Below, piece by piece: positions 27,590-38,429 of a DNA stretch of 62,862 bases (position 1 is its first letter; each line of letters begins with the position of its first letter). This DNA is from an uncultured Bacteroidales bacterium (GTDB lineage Bacteria; Bacteroidota; Bacteroidia; Bacteroidales; P3): assembly GCA_900319865.1 (NCBI GenBank), contig ONQD01000012.1, forward strand, positions 1-62,862, read 5' to 3'. Below the pieces are notes generated by a model. The model saw only the letters and a list, made by a program, of their open reading frames with translations, was not told the DNA's origin and ran no database searches. The position numbers and the translations under genes are program-made.

Positions 27590-27635
27590 AGCCACGGCAA
27601 GTATGGAAAATGCTTGCCGTGGCTGTTTTTTTTTT
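27590..27635 (+). terminator. Rho-independent terminator after the glucan synthase-like gene
   Basis: A perfect 12-bp GC-rich stem (27590-27601 with 27613-27624, loop 11 nt) followed by G and a run of T. It ends the plus-strand transcript just before the convergent gene ending at 27655. Confidence 0.9.
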
Positions 27636-27654
27636 GTATTGGAGGTGATGTGCA

Positions 27655-30600
27655 CTATCTGATTATCAGTTTTCTTATGGTGGAGGATGTGGAGAGTCGG
27701 ACGAAGTAGACACCGGCGGGGAGGGTGCTGATGTCGAGGGTGGTCTTGCCGCATTCCACTTTCCATTGTCCGCACTCACGACCGGTGGCATCGGTCAAGC
27801 TCAATGTGGAGGGCTGGTCGGTCTCGACGGTCACCGTCATGCTGGCGGGATTGGGGAAAATTGAAAAATGTGAATCGTAAATTGAAAGTTCGTTGATACC
27901 TTCGGTGCTGTCTGCTACCCATTCGAAGAGAGCGACGATAGCTGTGTCGGAGGTGACGACGATGCTGCGGGGATTGGTGGTCGCGCCGTCGCTCCAGCCG
28001 AGGAACTGCCAATGCCCTCCCACTGTGTTCGTGTCTATCATCATATAGCCTATCGCCACCATGCTGCTGTCGGCATAGATGCCGCTGCCATATGTCTCGC
28101 AGACACCATCGACATTGACCGTCACCGTGACGGTGCGCCAAAGGGTATCTTGTGTGATAGGCGTGGTATCGGGGACGAAGAAGGCGATGAAGGTAGTGTC
28201 GCTGACGAGGAAGAGGGTGCGCACGGCGTTGGTGTCACCGTCATTCCACGAGCCGAAACGGTTTCCCTCATAGGGCGTCGCGCTGATGGTGACAACACTG
28301 CTATCGGGGTAGGTGCCGCCGCCAGTGACATACCCCATTGACTCGTTGTCCGAAACAACGAGCACAGTGCGCCACACCGTGTCTGGCATCGGTGCCGGAA
28401 AGGTAGTGTCGATGATGCGAATATTATCAATCTCAAGCGCGCCAGGAAACTGTCCGTTGGGCTCCCAACCTTCGGTAGTGTAGCGGAAGGCCAGTCGGAC
28501 GGTCTGTCCGGAATAGGCACTGAGAGACGCACGCATGGCAACCCAACCGACAGTGATATCCGGATGCACTGTATCGATAACTATCAAAGTGTCGTACACG
28601 CTCAAGTCGCGGTAGTCGTCCGCCGTGGTAATCATGACGCAATAGGAATGCGTGTCATTAATCTGGGAGGTGGCATCCCAGCATAGCAGCAGTTCGTCGT
28701 TGCCGTCTATCGGCAGGTCGGGCAGCGTGATAGCACGTGAAATGAGCCAATTGTCGGTAGGCTGCCATACGTTCACAACCACTGCCATGGTATAGTTGTA
28801 TCCATCGTACACTATCCACTGGCTGCCTTCGGGTTGCCACCAGCAGTCTAAGTGCCCGTTGAAGTCTTCCACCCATGTCAGTGCGTCCACTGTGTCGCAT
28901 GGCTTGACATTCACTACAGCCCAAGCGCTGTCAGTGCCATAAGAGTTTGTGACCCACACGGTGACAGTGTCGGGGCCGCCGGTGTAGCAAGTCAACATGG
29001 CTTGTGCGCTACTGTCCTGTATCAGCGTAGCCTCGCCACGTTGGGTCTTGGTAGTGGTGAATCTGTAGAAAATGCCGTTGGTATCGCCCTCTACCAGGTT
29101 AGCGGTGAGAGTCATCGGCGTGCCGGGGAAATAGTCATCATCAACCGTCAACGTCACCACAGGCTCGAGGGCATAGTGCACGCTCATGTTAGTCAGATAG
29201 AATTGCAAATAATCCCCAGTCACTTTGAAAACCACATGGATATGTTGGCCAGCGTAGGTGTTGAGGGGTATGCGTGTCGGGTAATGATATCCGTCGACAA
29301 AGGGATATACTCCCAAAGTGTCGAAGGTGGTCATATCGGTTGTGACCATCACTATCAGGCTACCATAAAAGAAACTGTATGCATCATCAAACTCAAGTAC
29401 CACATTGCCGTCGTTGGGCACATAGACCAAAGGGGAGACCACCATTGTGGTGGGCCAGTCGATGAAGCACAGGTATCCGTAGCTGGGGTGAATTTCGCAC
29501 GTCCCCTCCAGCACCTGCCAGCAAAGGAAGTCGTCGGCGAAATTGGCCACCCACGGCAACGTGTCTTGAACTGGGCATACCGTCAGCGTCACCGTGTCGT
29601 CGCTTTGGCCATAGACGTTGACAGTATGCACCGCCACTGTGTCTTGGCCTGAAGTAAGGTAGACAAGGTACACGCTGTCGTCACTAGCTGTAGTGTACAG
29701 CATGGCTTCGCAACGACTGGCCATAGCCGACCACCAGGTGTGCTGCAACCCATCGGTCGAACCGCCTGTCAACGTCACCTTAAATCCGACGGTATCAAGG
29801 ACAGAGACCCTCATGGCATCGGCTGCAAGAATGGTATGTGGTACAACGTAACGCAAAGGGTCGGGTACCCAGATGGTTGCTGTCGCACTGCGGTTGCCAT
29901 ACTGACCGATGGCCGTAACCGTGATGGTGTCGATGCCTTCGGTGTTGTATACTATCGTAGCCTGCAGGCTATCGCTCACCAACGAGGCCTCGCCGTGCGC
30001 CTCCATAGTAGAGTGCCATTCCACAGTCATGCCAGTAGTGTAGCCCTCTATCACTGTAGCCATCAGCTGCAAGGTGTCGCCCACCTCGACGCTGTCGGGC
30101 GCCGTGAACGTAATATCAGGCCTGAAAGTGGGCACCACATCCACATCGTCGATAAATAATTTGCACCATCCAGTGTTGTCGTTGTCGATGAAAGCTATCC
30201 TTATCGTCTGCCCGCCGTATTGCGCAAGGCTCACCTGGTGACTCTCGTAGCCCGAGGTGCTGCCGGTCTTGGTGTAGAGTACGGTGGAATAGGCACTTGT
30301 CGGTGCACCGTTGGCTATCGTGTCAGCCGACGCTGCAATACGCACCTCTATGGTAGGATAGATGCTATAATTATTGACCAACCGCTGTTTCCAACGCAGA
30401 TAGTAACCGTTAGCGTCGGTAGGCAGGGTGATGTTTGGCGTAATCAACCAAGTATTGGTCGGATTGAGCGAACCGGATTGACATCGTGCCGTCTGGCGCT
30501 TTCCGGTAGGGCGTGTGTTGTCCGACACTCGCGACCACGTACCGCCGCCGGACCTAACCCAGCGCTGCTCCCATACACTCATGGCGTCGACTGCCTCGAA

Positions 30601-31617
30601 GTCGCAACTGAACAACGGCGTATGTGTCGGGTTGATAGCGGTAATAAAACTGAAGGTGACAGAATGCGAGGTGTCGTTGGGGCATACCGTTTGAATGGTG
30701 CCATTGTAGGTAGTGGTGTCATACAATCCCGACAAGGTGATGGTAGTGTCGCCGACAATGGTATCAATGCCAGCATCGGGGATATACAGGCGGTATTGGC
30801 TACCGTCTCCGCTCCACACGAGGGTGAGGCTATCGGGATTGCTGTTCATAATATTGACAGAACCGGGCCGCGGACAGTAGTCGGGGTTGATAGTAAAGGA
30901 ATATACGCGTCCTTCTTCTGGCCACATACCCGTCGGGTTGGTTTGCGACACGCCACCCTCCGAGAACAGAGCCTCGTTGGCAACCATATCGATGAAGACC
31001 ACATCGCTTGCGCAGGCGGCAATGCCGTTCTGCATGGCCATGGGGAGGGTGTCGCCCGTCTTCGGGCCGTATACAAGCCTCACCTCACCCGTGGCTTCAA
31101 AGAGTTGCACTTGCGCACTCAGCGTGGCGCGGGGAGTGTTATAGGTGGCAAGCCTCATCTCCACCACCAATACGCGGCTTCCATTATCGCCGAAGGTGGC
31201 ATAGCGCATACTACTTGATGAGTCCATACACATTCGCCCACCAAAAGGCTCTATTTTCGGAATATTTTGTCCCACCATATTCAGCGGTGTGACGCCACTG
31301 TTTGAGGCCAAAACCTGGGTGTTGCCCAACCGCAGCGTACCATAGACATTCACCGAGAACTTGGTACTCTCCTCGCCTGCCAAGATGAACGGGAACCCGA
31401 TATTGGTCACCGAGGAACGCCCGGTATTGCGTATACGGTTAGGTAGTGGCATTATCAGTGATACAGCGTTGCTGTCGAGCGTTATCCATGCATTTGTGTC
31501 GACCCATGTGTCGAAAAGGTACGCATCATACAGCGTCTGCGCACACAGGGAGCCAGTGCCAACGCACAACAAGGCAATCAAGACAATGGATTTGCTAAAT
31601 AATGAAAGTCTTTTCAT
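27655..31617 (-). CDS. Large secreted protein with type IX secretion (Por) C-terminal sorting domain
   Basis: A 1320-residue exported protein with a signal peptide (ends TGSLCAQ). The first ~245 residues form a beta-rich domain. Then come a fibronectin-III-like domain (about 255-330), an anchor-J/jelly-roll domain (about 335-500; SCDFEAVDAM, then NTWLITPNITLP), several PKD- or Ig-like stretches, two more jelly-roll-like parts (near 690-810 and 930-1070), and two repeats of the Listeria-Bacteroides (InlB B-repeat) type (about 1075-1240; GSWNDG and LGWSDG). The last ~70 residues (FSIFPNPASMTVTV, then LDISTLPAGVYFVRL) are a type-A sorting domain. A surface-anchored or released adhesin or matrix protein is likely; no enzyme motif is seen. 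It is transcribed alone. Confidence 0.9.
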   Translation of the reverse strand: MKRLSLFSKSIVLIALLCVGTGSLCAQTLYDAYLFDTWVDTNAWITLDSNAVSLIMPLPNRIRNTGRSSVTNIGFPFILAGEESTKFSVNVYGTLRLGNTQVLASNSGVTPLNMVGQNIPKIEPFGGRMCMDSSSSMRYATFGDNGSRVLVVEMRLATYNTPRATLSAQVQLFEATGEVRLVYGPKTGDTLPMAMQNGIAACASDVVFIDMVANEALFSEGGVSQTNPTGMWPEEGRVYSFTINPDYCPRPGSVNIMNSNPDSLTLVWSGDGSQYRLYIPDAGIDTIVGDTTITLSGLYDTTTYNGTIQTVCPNDTSHSVTFSFITAINPTHTPLFSCDFEAVDAMSVWEQRWVRSGGGTWSRVSDNTRPTGKRQTARCQSGSLNPTNTWLITPNITLPTDANGYYLRWKQRLVNNYSIYPTIEVRIAASADTIANGAPTSAYSTVLYTKTGSTSGYESHQVSLAQYGGQTIRIAFIDNDNTGWCKLFIDDVDVVPTFRPDITFTAPDSVEVGDTLQLMATVIEGYTTGMTVEWHSTMEAHGEASLVSDSLQATIVYNTEGIDTITVTAIGQYGNRSATATIWVPDPLRYVVPHTILAADAMRVSVLDTVGFKVTLTGGSTDGLQHTWWSAMASRCEAMLYTTASDDSVYLVYLTSGQDTVAVHTVNVYGQSDDTVTLTVCPVQDTLPWVANFADDFLCWQVLEGTCEIHPSYGYLCFIDWPTTMVVSPLVYVPNDGNVVLEFDDAYSFFYGSLIVMVTTDMTTFDTLGVYPFVDGYHYPTRIPLNTYAGQHIHVVFKVTGDYLQFYLTNMSVHYALEPVVTLTVDDDYFPGTPMTLTANLVEGDTNGIFYRFTTTKTQRGEATLIQDSSAQAMLTCYTGGPDTVTVWVTNSYGTDSAWAVVNVKPCDTVDALTWVEDFNGHLDCWWQPEGSQWIVYDGYNYTMAVVVNVWQPTDNWLISRAITLPDLPIDGNDELLLCWDATSQINDTHSYCVMITTADDYRDLSVYDTLIVIDTVHPDITVGWVAMRASLSAYSGQTVRLAFRYTTEGWEPNGQFPGALEIDNIRIIDTTFPAPMPDTVWRTVLVVSDNESMGYVTGGGTYPDSSVVTISATPYEGNRFGSWNDGDTNAVRTLFLVSDTTFIAFFVPDTTPITQDTLWRTVTVTVNVDGVCETYGSGIYADSSMVAIGYMMIDTNTVGGHWQFLGWSDGATTNPRSIVVTSDTAIVALFEWVADSTEGINELSIYDSHFSIFPNPASMTVTVETDQPSTLSLTDATGRECGQWKVECGKTTLDISTLPAGVYFVRLSTSSTIRKLIIR

Positions 31618-31703
31618 AACAATGTTGTTTAATGAATCACTTTGTGTAACTTGAATGTGTTAAAATAATATGTCTTTGGGTTCTGTAATTATACTTAGGG
31701 CAC

Positions 31704-31738
31704 CTCCCTGCATACAAAACCCATTAACCTGCAGGGGA
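31704..31738. other. Hairpin in the 344-bp region upstream of the 1320-residue protein gene
   Basis: CCCTGCA (31706-31712) pairs with TGCAGGG (31730-31736) around a 17-nt loop. The rest of 31618-31961 is AT-rich with no gene. On the minus strand a leader role for the gene starting at 31617 is possible, but I saw no convincing promoter box. Confidence 0.4.
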
Positions 31739-31961
31739 ACTCCGTTAGACTATTGACCGCTATTCAGCGATTGAACTCTGCCTATATAACACAGAAAGTG
31801 CAAAAACGTGACAAAAGTTTAACGTTTTTTATGATTAAACGGTATTAATATCAAAAAATTTACTTTTTTATTGTATAAGAGCGACTATTAATATGTAGAA
31901 ACAAATACTAAGGCTGGAAAATATACTATATCTGATATCCAGATACGTTCAGTCTCGAATG

Positions 31962-32552
31962 TCAATCACACATATCCACCAGCTTGTTGTGGACAAATGC
32001 CACCTGCCGTTTTCGCGGATTGCCTTCATAATTGAGTATCACGAAGTCGGCACGCATCATCTTCTCCTCAGCTTTCCACTGATTGCGCATACGTGCCTCC
32101 AGTTCTGTGCGCGACACCTTATCCCGCAACTCCAAACGGCGCAAACGTTCTTCCTTTTCAAGGTACACACAAATCACCTTATCTACCATCTTGTCGAACC
32201 CATACTCGTACGTGATGGCGCTTTCAAAAATGACGTATGGTCTATCGGTATGGCTTTCTGCAAACAACTTAAAGTCATCCCACACCCTGGGATGTATCAA
32301 AGCATTGAGTTTTTTCAGCGCATGGGCATCATTGAATACAATGCGCGCTATTGCCCGTTTGTCAGCGCTACCGTCTTTCTGCAGCACATCCTTGCCGAAC
32401 AGATTCACCACCTCGGCCACAAATGCCGGGTCGTCATAATATCTTCCGGCCACTTGGTCCGCCACAAAACAAGGCACTCCCAATTTCTGAAACTCCTCCA
32501 ACACAGTGGTCTTGCCGCAACCTATCCCACCCGTCAAAGCAACTAGTTTCAT
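31962..32552 (-). CDS. coaE: Dephospho-CoA kinase
   Basis: Phosphorylates the ribose 3'-OH of dephospho-CoA, the last step of CoA synthesis. The P-loop is GGIGCGKT at residues 8-15, followed by the substrate-binding VADQVAGRYY segment and the lid/NMP region with RIVFNDAHALKKLNALIHPRVW, a family hallmark. It is 196 residues, normal for the family. The gene starts 9 bp after the ybbR-like stop, so it is the last gene of the leuS-nusB-DUF1573-yajC-ybbR-coaE run. No clear terminator follows; only a weak inverted repeat near 31930-31945 is visible. Confidence 0.96.
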   Translation of the reverse strand: MKLVALTGGIGCGKTTVLEEFQKLGVPCFVADQVAGRYYDDPAFVAEVVNLFGKDVLQKDGSADKRAIARIVFNDAHALKKLNALIHPRVWDDFKLFAESHTDRPYVIFESAITYEYGFDKMVDKVICVYLEKEERLRRLELRDKVSRTELEARMRNQWKAEEKMMRADFVILNYEGNPRKRQVAFVHNKLVDMCD

Positions 32553-32561
32553 GACATTGGT

Positions 32562-33482
32562 TTATTTGATAATAACATATTGAACAGACGCGGGCGAAAC
32601 CTGTTTCACTCGGGTATTCTCCGGAAACTTAATAATCCTCACCGGCAACTCCTGTGAAACATCGCTGCTGCGATATATGACCTCTGCCCCAATCATCTCT
32701 TCGGTCACATCATTATATGCCGAATCGGGCACCCAAAGCGTAACGCTCACCTGCTCGGTCATCAAACGCCAGCGGACACTCTCTTTGGTGTTGAACGACA
32801 CGGGAACCACAAAAGTCTTTTCTATAAAACGGCCCGCCGGTACATATATCCGCACACTGTCGTGCGACGACTTCACATCGCCGTATTGTTTCCACACCGG
32901 ATTGAGAGGCAGGCTGTAATACCCGCTTTTGGCTATATTGTTCACTTTACAGGACTTTGTCTCCAACTGGTCAATCTTGTTGAGCGACGCGATATTGCCG
33001 TACAGCCATACAGTATCGGGCTCCACTCGCGGCTCCCCGGCAAGTCCTATCTGGTCTTTGAATCGGAATTCCACATCCCGCAATTGGGGCACAAATCCCT
33101 TGCGGTTCACATCGGTCAGTTTCAACTTCAAGGTCTCCACCGGTGAGCTGATACCGTGCGTGCCGCCAAAATCCATCTGGTCGATTATCTCCTGAAACAG
33201 ATGATTGTTCACGCTCAACACCGTGTCTCCCGACACATTAATTACAAACGGCTTTTGCTTCACCACTATATAGCGGCTCTGTGCCAAAAAGCAGTTGGAG
33301 TTGATAGTGAGGGGCAGAACCGAATCGGCATACGTCACCACATGACGTGTAGAATCAAATCCTGTCCACTGCACACGCAGTTGGACAGGATAATCGTTAT
33401 GCTCCGACATCGTCACGACCCACCATACAATGGCGGTCAACAAAAGAATAATCCAAAAAGACCTACGGCGGAACAGGCTCAT
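32562..33482 (-). CDS. YbbR-domain protein (CdaR-like)
   Basis: A 306-residue protein with one N-terminal membrane span (residues 9-25; FWIILLLTAIVWWVVTM) and an extracytoplasmic part made of repeated ~80-residue beta-rich YbbR-like domains (LRVQWTGFDSTRHVVTY; DSVRIYVPAGRFIEKTF). In Firmicutes YbbR proteins regulate the diadenylate cyclase CdaA; no cyclase gene is seen here. In Bacteroidota the gene is commonly found between yajC and coaE, as here, and its role is not established. It begins 36 bp after yajC and is followed by coaE after 9 bp, so translation of the three is probably linked. Confidence 0.85.
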   Translation of the reverse strand: MSLFRRRSFWIILLLTAIVWWVVTMSEHNDYPVQLRVQWTGFDSTRHVVTYADSVLPLTINSNCFLAQSRYIVVKQKPFVINVSGDTVLSVNNHLFQEIIDQMDFGGTHGISSPVETLKLKLTDVNRKGFVPQLRDVEFRFKDQIGLAGEPRVEPDTVWLYGNIASLNKIDQLETKSCKVNNIAKSGYYSLPLNPVWKQYGDVKSSHDSVRIYVPAGRFIEKTFVVPVSFNTKESVRWRLMTEQVSVTLWVPDSAYNDVTEEMIGAEVIYRSSDVSQELPVRIIKFPENTRVKQVSPASVQYVIIK

Positions 33483-33518
33483 TTACCTCTCCATTCAATG
33501 GTTCTATACTTTCGGATA

Positions 33519-33839
33519 TTATTTCTTGGTCTGAGTATTCTGCTCGGGCACAGGCTGTATCATGGATTTCTCAACAGTCACCACAACGCCGTTGGCTATC
33601 TCCACGTCAATGGTGTGCTCTGCCACTTCGTGCACCTTACCGTAGATGCCACCGCTAAAGCTAACGCGGTCGCCTTTCTTCAAAGCCGAACGGAACTCAC
33701 GCTCTTTCTTGGCCTGTTTCTGTTGCGGGCGCACCATCAGCAGCCACATCACAACAAAAATCAGAACAAGCCATAAAAGCATACTTCCACCGCCCTGGCC
33801 TCCCTGGGCTTCAAGCAAAACAAACATTGTATTCATCAT
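33519..33839 (-). CDS. yajC: Preprotein translocase accessory subunit YajC
   Basis: A small single-span membrane protein that associates with SecDF-YidC at the Sec translocon. The span is at about residues 20-36 (LLWLVLIFVVMWLLM), followed by the highly conserved VRPQQKQAKKEREF and a small cytoplasmic domain with GDRVSFSGGIYGKVHEV. The ATG at 33839 was chosen over the in-frame TTG three bases upstream. About 106 residues, normal. It sits between the DUF1573 lipoprotein and the ybbR-like gene in the usual Bacteroidota order. Confidence 0.93.
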   Translation of the reverse strand: MMNTMFVLLEAQGGQGGGSMLLWLVLIFVVMWLLMVRPQQKQAKKEREFRSALKKGDRVSFSGGIYGKVHEVAEHTIDVEIANGVVVTVEKSMIQPVPEQNTQTKK

Positions 33840-33919
33840 CAAATTAATATTTAATTGTTAATTATTAATACTCGTGTAAATCTAAACATTCTGTCGTTCA
33901 AACACGCCACACCTCAACA

Positions 33920-34369
33920 CTATTTCACCTGTGCTGTGATTTTCAGCACATAGCGCGAGGGCTGGGCATTGGAACTTACCGTAATCTCCTGATACTGCTG
34001 TCCCACCTTGCCTTGCGAATTAAACGACACGCTGATATATCCATCCTCGCCTGGGGCAATACGTTTGCGCGGATAGTCGGCAACGGTGCAACCGCATGTG
34101 GCCGAGCAACTGCTGATAATCAAATCGGCATTACCCGAATTGCGGAAGTGGAAACTATAGGTAAGACTCTCCCCTTGGGTGATGCGTCCGAAATCGTGAA
34201 GGTCCTTGTCGAACATGATGCTTGGCATCGGCTGCGTAGCATCGTAGCCTGATGCAGAATTGGGATTCTGTATCAAGTCGACATCAAATTCTTCAGTATT
34301 TCCTCCCCCATTGCAGGCAACAAAACCAAATGTGAGGCACACCAGTGCCAAAAGCATCATTTTTCTCAT
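33920..34369 (-). CDS. DUF1573 lipoprotein
   Basis: A 149-residue exported protein. The signal sequence ends in FGFVAC, a lipobox-like site with the Cys at about residue 19, so it is probably lipid-anchored. The rest is one DUF1573 (Ig-like/ASH-type beta) domain: FDKDLHDFGRITQGE, HFRNSGNADLIISS and the SCSATCGCT cysteine cluster typical of the family. The function of DUF1573 proteins is unknown. The gene starts 2 bp after the nusB stop and yajC follows after 80 bp, so it belongs to the same transcript. Confidence 0.88.
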   Translation of the reverse strand: MRKMMLLALVCLTFGFVACNGGGNTEEFDVDLIQNPNSASGYDATQPMPSIMFDKDLHDFGRITQGESLTYSFHFRNSGNADLIISSCSATCGCTVADYPRKRIAPGEDGYISVSFNSQGKVGQQYQEITVSSNAQPSRYVLKITAQVK

Positions 34370-34371
34370 TC

Positions 34372-35352
34372 TTATTCCTCCGTATCTGTCATTGTGGGGT
34401 CCATCAATCCGCGACCCGACTTGTTAATGCGTCCGGCCGAGCGAAGTTCTATTATGAATTTATCAAGTATACCGTTAATAAACAAACGGCTGCGGTCTGT
34501 GCTAAACTCCTTCGAGAGTTCTATATACTCGTCCACAGTCACCCGCTCTGGAATAGAGGGGAACTCCGTAAGCTCGGCCACCGCCATATTCAGCAACAGC
34601 ACATCCATGCTTGCCACACGCTCATATTCCCATCCTTTCAGATGACTGCGTATCATGCCTTCCACCTCTTTGCTGTGACGGAGGGTTACAAGCAGCAGCT
34701 GTCTCGCAAACTGGTAGTCGTCCACATCCTTCTCAATGCGGTCGTCATACATCAGCGGTATCATTGTGGAGATGTCGAACGACTCGTTCATTGCCTTCAG
34801 CATCATGAAATTATACTGGGCTATCTGGTCATAATCATCCTCCCACAGCAGGCTCTGTGAGTAAATCTGGTCACACAGATGCTCATAGTTCATCAAGTAG
34901 CGGAACACCTTGATTGCAAAATCATGGTCCGACTCGAACGATGGCTCACTCTCAAGATAATCCTTATATTCCTGCTGTTTGGTCAGTCCGATGAAAGCTT
35001 GCCGGAAAGTCTCGTCATAGTCCACTCCGCCCCAATTCACATTGCTGTCCTTGCAATGGTGGCGATAGTCGTAGTTTTCCGAAAGCCGCTGTATAAACTC
35101 GTTGTTGGGAAACCGGCGATTGGGATTCAACTCCTCCTCTGTCGGCAGGAACTTATGCTGAGCTTCGTCTATCATCGTGCCTGCCACTTCGGCAAAATGC
35201 ACCAACGCCGACACCTGAAGGGTTCCAAGGTCGTTAAGACGCTGAATATTATGTTTGAAGTTATTCTCCGACACTGCCAAATCAACAGGGTCCAGCCGGG
35301 CGGCATACACCACCTGCAGTACTTTAGAACGTAGAAAGTGACGACTTAACAT
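34372..35352 (-). CDS. nusB: Transcription antitermination factor NusB (long Bacteroidota form)
   Basis: NusB with NusE binds boxA RNA and supports antitermination of rRNA transcripts. The N-terminus MLSRHFLRSKVLQVVYA matches the family start. The core helical domain is at about residues 170-305, with LLLNMAVAELTEFPSIPERVTVDEYIELSKEF as the typical C-terminal signature region. At 326 residues it is about twice the length of E. coli NusB, because Bacteroidota proteins carry a long helical middle insertion. It begins 56 bp after leuS and leads the DUF1573-yajC-ybbR-coaE run. Confidence 0.93.
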   Translation of the reverse strand: MLSRHFLRSKVLQVVYAARLDPVDLAVSENNFKHNIQRLNDLGTLQVSALVHFAEVAGTMIDEAQHKFLPTEEELNPNRRFPNNEFIQRLSENYDYRHHCKDSNVNWGGVDYDETFRQAFIGLTKQQEYKDYLESEPSFESDHDFAIKVFRYLMNYEHLCDQIYSQSLLWEDDYDQIAQYNFMMLKAMNESFDISTMIPLMYDDRIEKDVDDYQFARQLLLVTLRHSKEVEGMIRSHLKGWEYERVASMDVLLLNMAVAELTEFPSIPERVTVDEYIELSKEFSTDRSRLFINGILDKFIIELRSAGRINKSGRGLMDPTMTDTEE

Positions 35353-35408
35353 AGTATCTTTTCTCTAAAGGTTGTCAAAAATTGTTTTGCGAGTCTTGCG
35401 TTTAACCA

Positions 35409-38246
35409 TCAAATTACCACATTGATAATCTTGTTGGGAACAAAAATCACACGCTTGGGTTCCTTGCCGTCCAGCCACTTCTGGCCCACTCGGTCGGCCT
35501 TCACGGCAGCTACGGCTTCCTCCTGGCTTATGCCCACGGGCAGCTCGAGGGTGAAACGCATCTTGCCGTTGAACGAAACAGGGTATGTGAAACTGTCCTG
35601 AACCAGCATTTGGGGGTCGTATTCCGGCCATTCGGCCACACACACGCTCTCTTCGTGACCCAACTGGTGATACAGCTCTTCGGCAATATGGGGTGCAAAC
35701 GGGGCAATCAATACCGCCAGTTTTTCCAACACCTCCACCGACACCGACTCCATTCCCGAAAGGTCGTTCACACATATCATAAACGTGCTCACTGCCGTGT
35801 TGAACGAGAAGCGCTCGATATCATCTGTAATCTTCTTGATAGTTTGGTGCAGCACCTTCATCGCAGCCTTGTCGGCGGCACCCTCGGTGCGGTTCTCAAA
35901 CAGTTTCCAGAACTTCTTCAAGAAGCGGAACACCCCCTCAATGCCGTTGGTGTCCCACGGTTTGGCCTGTTCCACAGGGCCGAGGAACATCTCGTACAAA
36001 CGCAGTGTGTCGGCCCCGTATCGCGACACAAGGTCGTCCGGGTTCTGCACATTGTACATCGACTTCGACATCTTCTCAATCTCCCATCCGCACACATACT
36101 TGCCATCCTCCAGCTCAAACTGCGCGTTGGCAAACTCCGGCCGCCACTGTCTGAACTTCTCAATATCGAGAATGTCGTTATTTACAATATTAATATCCAC
36201 ATGGATGGGCACCGTACGCTCGGCACGCCCCTCAATATTCTTCGACACAAAGAGATTGGTGTTCTCCTTGTCGCGATACACAAAGTTCGAACGGCCCTGT
36301 ATCATGCCCTGGTTCACCAGCTTCTGGAAAGGCTCTTCCTTCACGCTCAATCCCAAGTCGAACAGGAATTTATTCCAGAAACGGGCATAGATAAGGTGAC
36401 CCGTACCGTGCTCGGCACCACCTACATAGAGGTCAACATTCTGCCAATAATTTACAGCCTGGCTGCTGAAATAGGCCTCGTTGTTATGTGGATCCATATA
36501 GCGCAGATAATATCCGCTCGACCCGGCAAAACCAGGCATCGTGCTCAGCTCCAGCGGGAAAACGGTCTTATTGTCAATACGGCTGTTCTCTACCACGCGG
36601 CGTCCCACTTCGTCCCAAGCCCAAACGGTGGCATGACCCAGAGGGGGCTCGCCTGTGGCGGTGGGTTTAAACTCCTTCACATCGGGCAGCAGCAGGGGCA
36701 GACATTCCTCCGGAATGGTGCAGGGACGGCCATCCTTATAATACACAGGGAATGGCTCTCCCCAATAGCGCTGGCGGCTGAAAATAGCGTCGCGCAAACG
36801 GTAGTTCACCGTCTTGTATCCGATGCCCATCTCCTCTATCTTGTTGATAACGGCCTTCATGGCATCCTTCACCTTCATTCCGGTAATGAAACCGCTGTTC
36901 ACACACACACCCGTCTTGCTGTCGAGGCTCTCCTCCCAAGTCGAGGGGTCGGTGAGCTGCGAGGGATCCATAGCCACCACCTGACGTATGGGCAAATGGA
37001 AATGGCGTGCAAAGGCAAAGTCGCGGCTGTCGTGGGCCGGCACAGCCATAATGGCACCCGTTCCATAGCCAGCCAACACATAGTCCGACACCCAAATAGG
37101 TATATGCTCACCGGTGAGGGGATTGATGGCATAGGCACCGGTGAACACACCGCTCACCTTCTTCACCTCGGCCTGACGCTCGCGCTCGGAGCGGTTTTTG
37201 GCCCAAGTGACATATTCCTCCACAGCTGCGCGCTGTTCGGGAGTGGTGATTTGGTCTATCATCTCGTGTTCGGGGCACAACACCATAAACGTAACACCGA
37301 AAATGGTGTCGGGACGTGTGGTGAAAATCTCGAACGAAGTCTCCTCCTTGGTATTAATCTGACCCATTAAAATCTCTTCCGGAGGGGTAGGCTTGCTGCC
37401 GGCCAGGGGGAACCACAGGGCTGCGCCCTCGCTGCGGCCTATCCAGTTGCGCTGAATCTCCTTGAGCGAGTCGGTCCAGTCCACCTGTTCCAACCCGTCC
37501 ACAAGCCGCTGGGCATAGGCTGTGATGCGCAGACTCCACTGCCGCATCAGCTTACGCTCCACCGGATAACCGCCACGCACACTCAATCCGTTCACCACCT
37601 CATCGTTGGCCAGCACCGTGCCCAACTCGGGACACCAGTTCACCGGTATGTCGGCCAGATAGGCCAGACGGAAATGCATCAGATATTCCTCGCGCTCGGC
37701 TTCCGAAAGGTCTTTCCACTCCTTGTCGCCAGCCACGGTCTCCTCACCGCTTTCCAGTTTTTCAACCAGGCGGCTGATGGGCATAGCCTTGTTGAGTTCT
37801 GTGTCGTAATAATGATTGAAGAGCTGAATGAAAGTCCACTGGGTCCACTTGTAGTAGTCGGGGTCACAGGTACGCACCTCGCGTTCCCAGTCGAAACTGA
37901 AGCCTATCTTGTCCAGCTGCTCACGGTAGCGGGCGATGTTGCGCTCGGTGGTGATAGCGGGATGCTGCCCCGTCTGGATGGCATACTGCTCGGCGGGCAG
38001 GCCGTAAGCGTCGTATCCCATGGGGTGCAGCACGTTGAACCCCCTGAGACGCTTGTAGCGGGCATAGATGTCGCTGGCTATATAGCCCAGCGGATGACCC
38101 ACATGCAACCCTGCTCCCGATGGGTAGGGAAACATATCCAGAACATAATAGTGGGGCTTCACAGAGTCGTTCGAACAGCGGTAAGTATGGTGCTCACGCC
38201 AATACTCCTGCCATTTAGCCTCGATTTCATTAAAGTTGTAATCCAT
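35409..38246 (-). CDS. leuS: Leucyl-tRNA synthetase
   Basis: A class I synthetase that charges tRNA-Leu. The HIGH motif appears as HVGH near residue 47 ([16 protein letters not shown]), and the KMSKS motif is exact near residue 725 (EKMSKSMYN). The CP1 editing domain between them includes the threonine-rich FTTRPDT segment and the [15 protein letters not shown] region that recognises mischarged amino acids. The C-terminus ends in an anticodon/CTD region. At 945 residues it is slightly longer than the E. coli enzyme. A Bacteroidota promoter box lies 65 bp upstream, and nusB follows after 56 bp. Confidence 0.97.
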   Translation of the reverse strand: MDYNFNEIEAKWQEYWREHHTYRCSNDSVKPHYYVLDMFPYPSGAGLHVGHPLGYIASDIYARYKRLRGFNVLHPMGYDAYGLPAEQYAIQTGQHPAITTERNIARYREQLDKIGFSFDWEREVRTCDPDYYKWTQWTFIQLFNHYYDTELNKAMPISRLVEKLESGEETVAGDKEWKDLSEAEREEYLMHFRLAYLADIPVNWCPELGTVLANDEVVNGLSVRGGYPVERKLMRQWSLRITAYAQRLVDGLEQVDWTDSLKEIQRNWIGRSEGAALWFPLAGSKPTPPEEILMGQINTKEETSFEIFTTRPDTIFGVTFMVLCPEHEMIDQITTPEQRAAVEEYVTWAKNRSERERQAEVKKVSGVFTGAYAINPLTGEHIPIWVSDYVLAGYGTGAIMAVPAHDSRDFAFARHFHLPIRQVVAMDPSQLTDPSTWEESLDSKTGVCVNSGFITGMKVKDAMKAVINKIEEMGIGYKTVNYRLRDAIFSRQRYWGEPFPVYYKDGRPCTIPEECLPLLLPDVKEFKPTATGEPPLGHATVWAWDEVGRRVVENSRIDNKTVFPLELSTMPGFAGSSGYYLRYMDPHNNEAYFSSQAVNYWQNVDLYVGGAEHGTGHLIYARFWNKFLFDLGLSVKEEPFQKLVNQGMIQGRSNFVYRDKENTNLFVSKNIEGRAERTVPIHVDINIVNNDILDIEKFRQWRPEFANAQFELEDGKYVCGWEIEKMSKSMYNVQNPDDLVSRYGADTLRLYEMFLGPVEQAKPWDTNGIEGVFRFLKKFWKLFENRTEGAADKAAMKVLHQTIKKITDDIERFSFNTAVSTFMICVNDLSGMESVSVEVLEKLAVLIAPFAPHIAEELYHQLGHEESVCVAEWPEYDPQMLVQDSFTYPVSFNGKMRFTLELPVGISQEEAVAAVKADRVGQKWLDGKEPKRVIFVPNKIINVVI

Positions 38247-38311
38247 CAGTCTCTTCGTTTACAATTGTAAAATAATATCTTACGTACCTATCCGGTTTTT
38301 TGTGTAAATTG

Positions 38312-38319
38312 CAAATATA
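38312..38319 (-). promoter_or_regulatory. Bacteroidota-type -7 box upstream of leuS
   Basis: On the minus strand TATATTTG matches TAnnTTTG, about 65 bases before the leuS ATG at 38246. Confidence 0.6.
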
Positions 38320-38429
38320 CGATTTTTTCCTTAATCATAGTAAAATAATTGTCATTTCAACCACATTTGAGTAAAAAAAACGTTGCACCTCCACTCGCCG
38401 TTCTCCCCTGCCCCGCTCTAGGTTCTCCC

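Noticed and set aside
35610-37370. A 586-codon plus-strand open frame opposite leuS
   Set aside because: It is entirely within leuS, His/Leu-rich and featureless; leuS has all class I synthetase motifs in the other strand.
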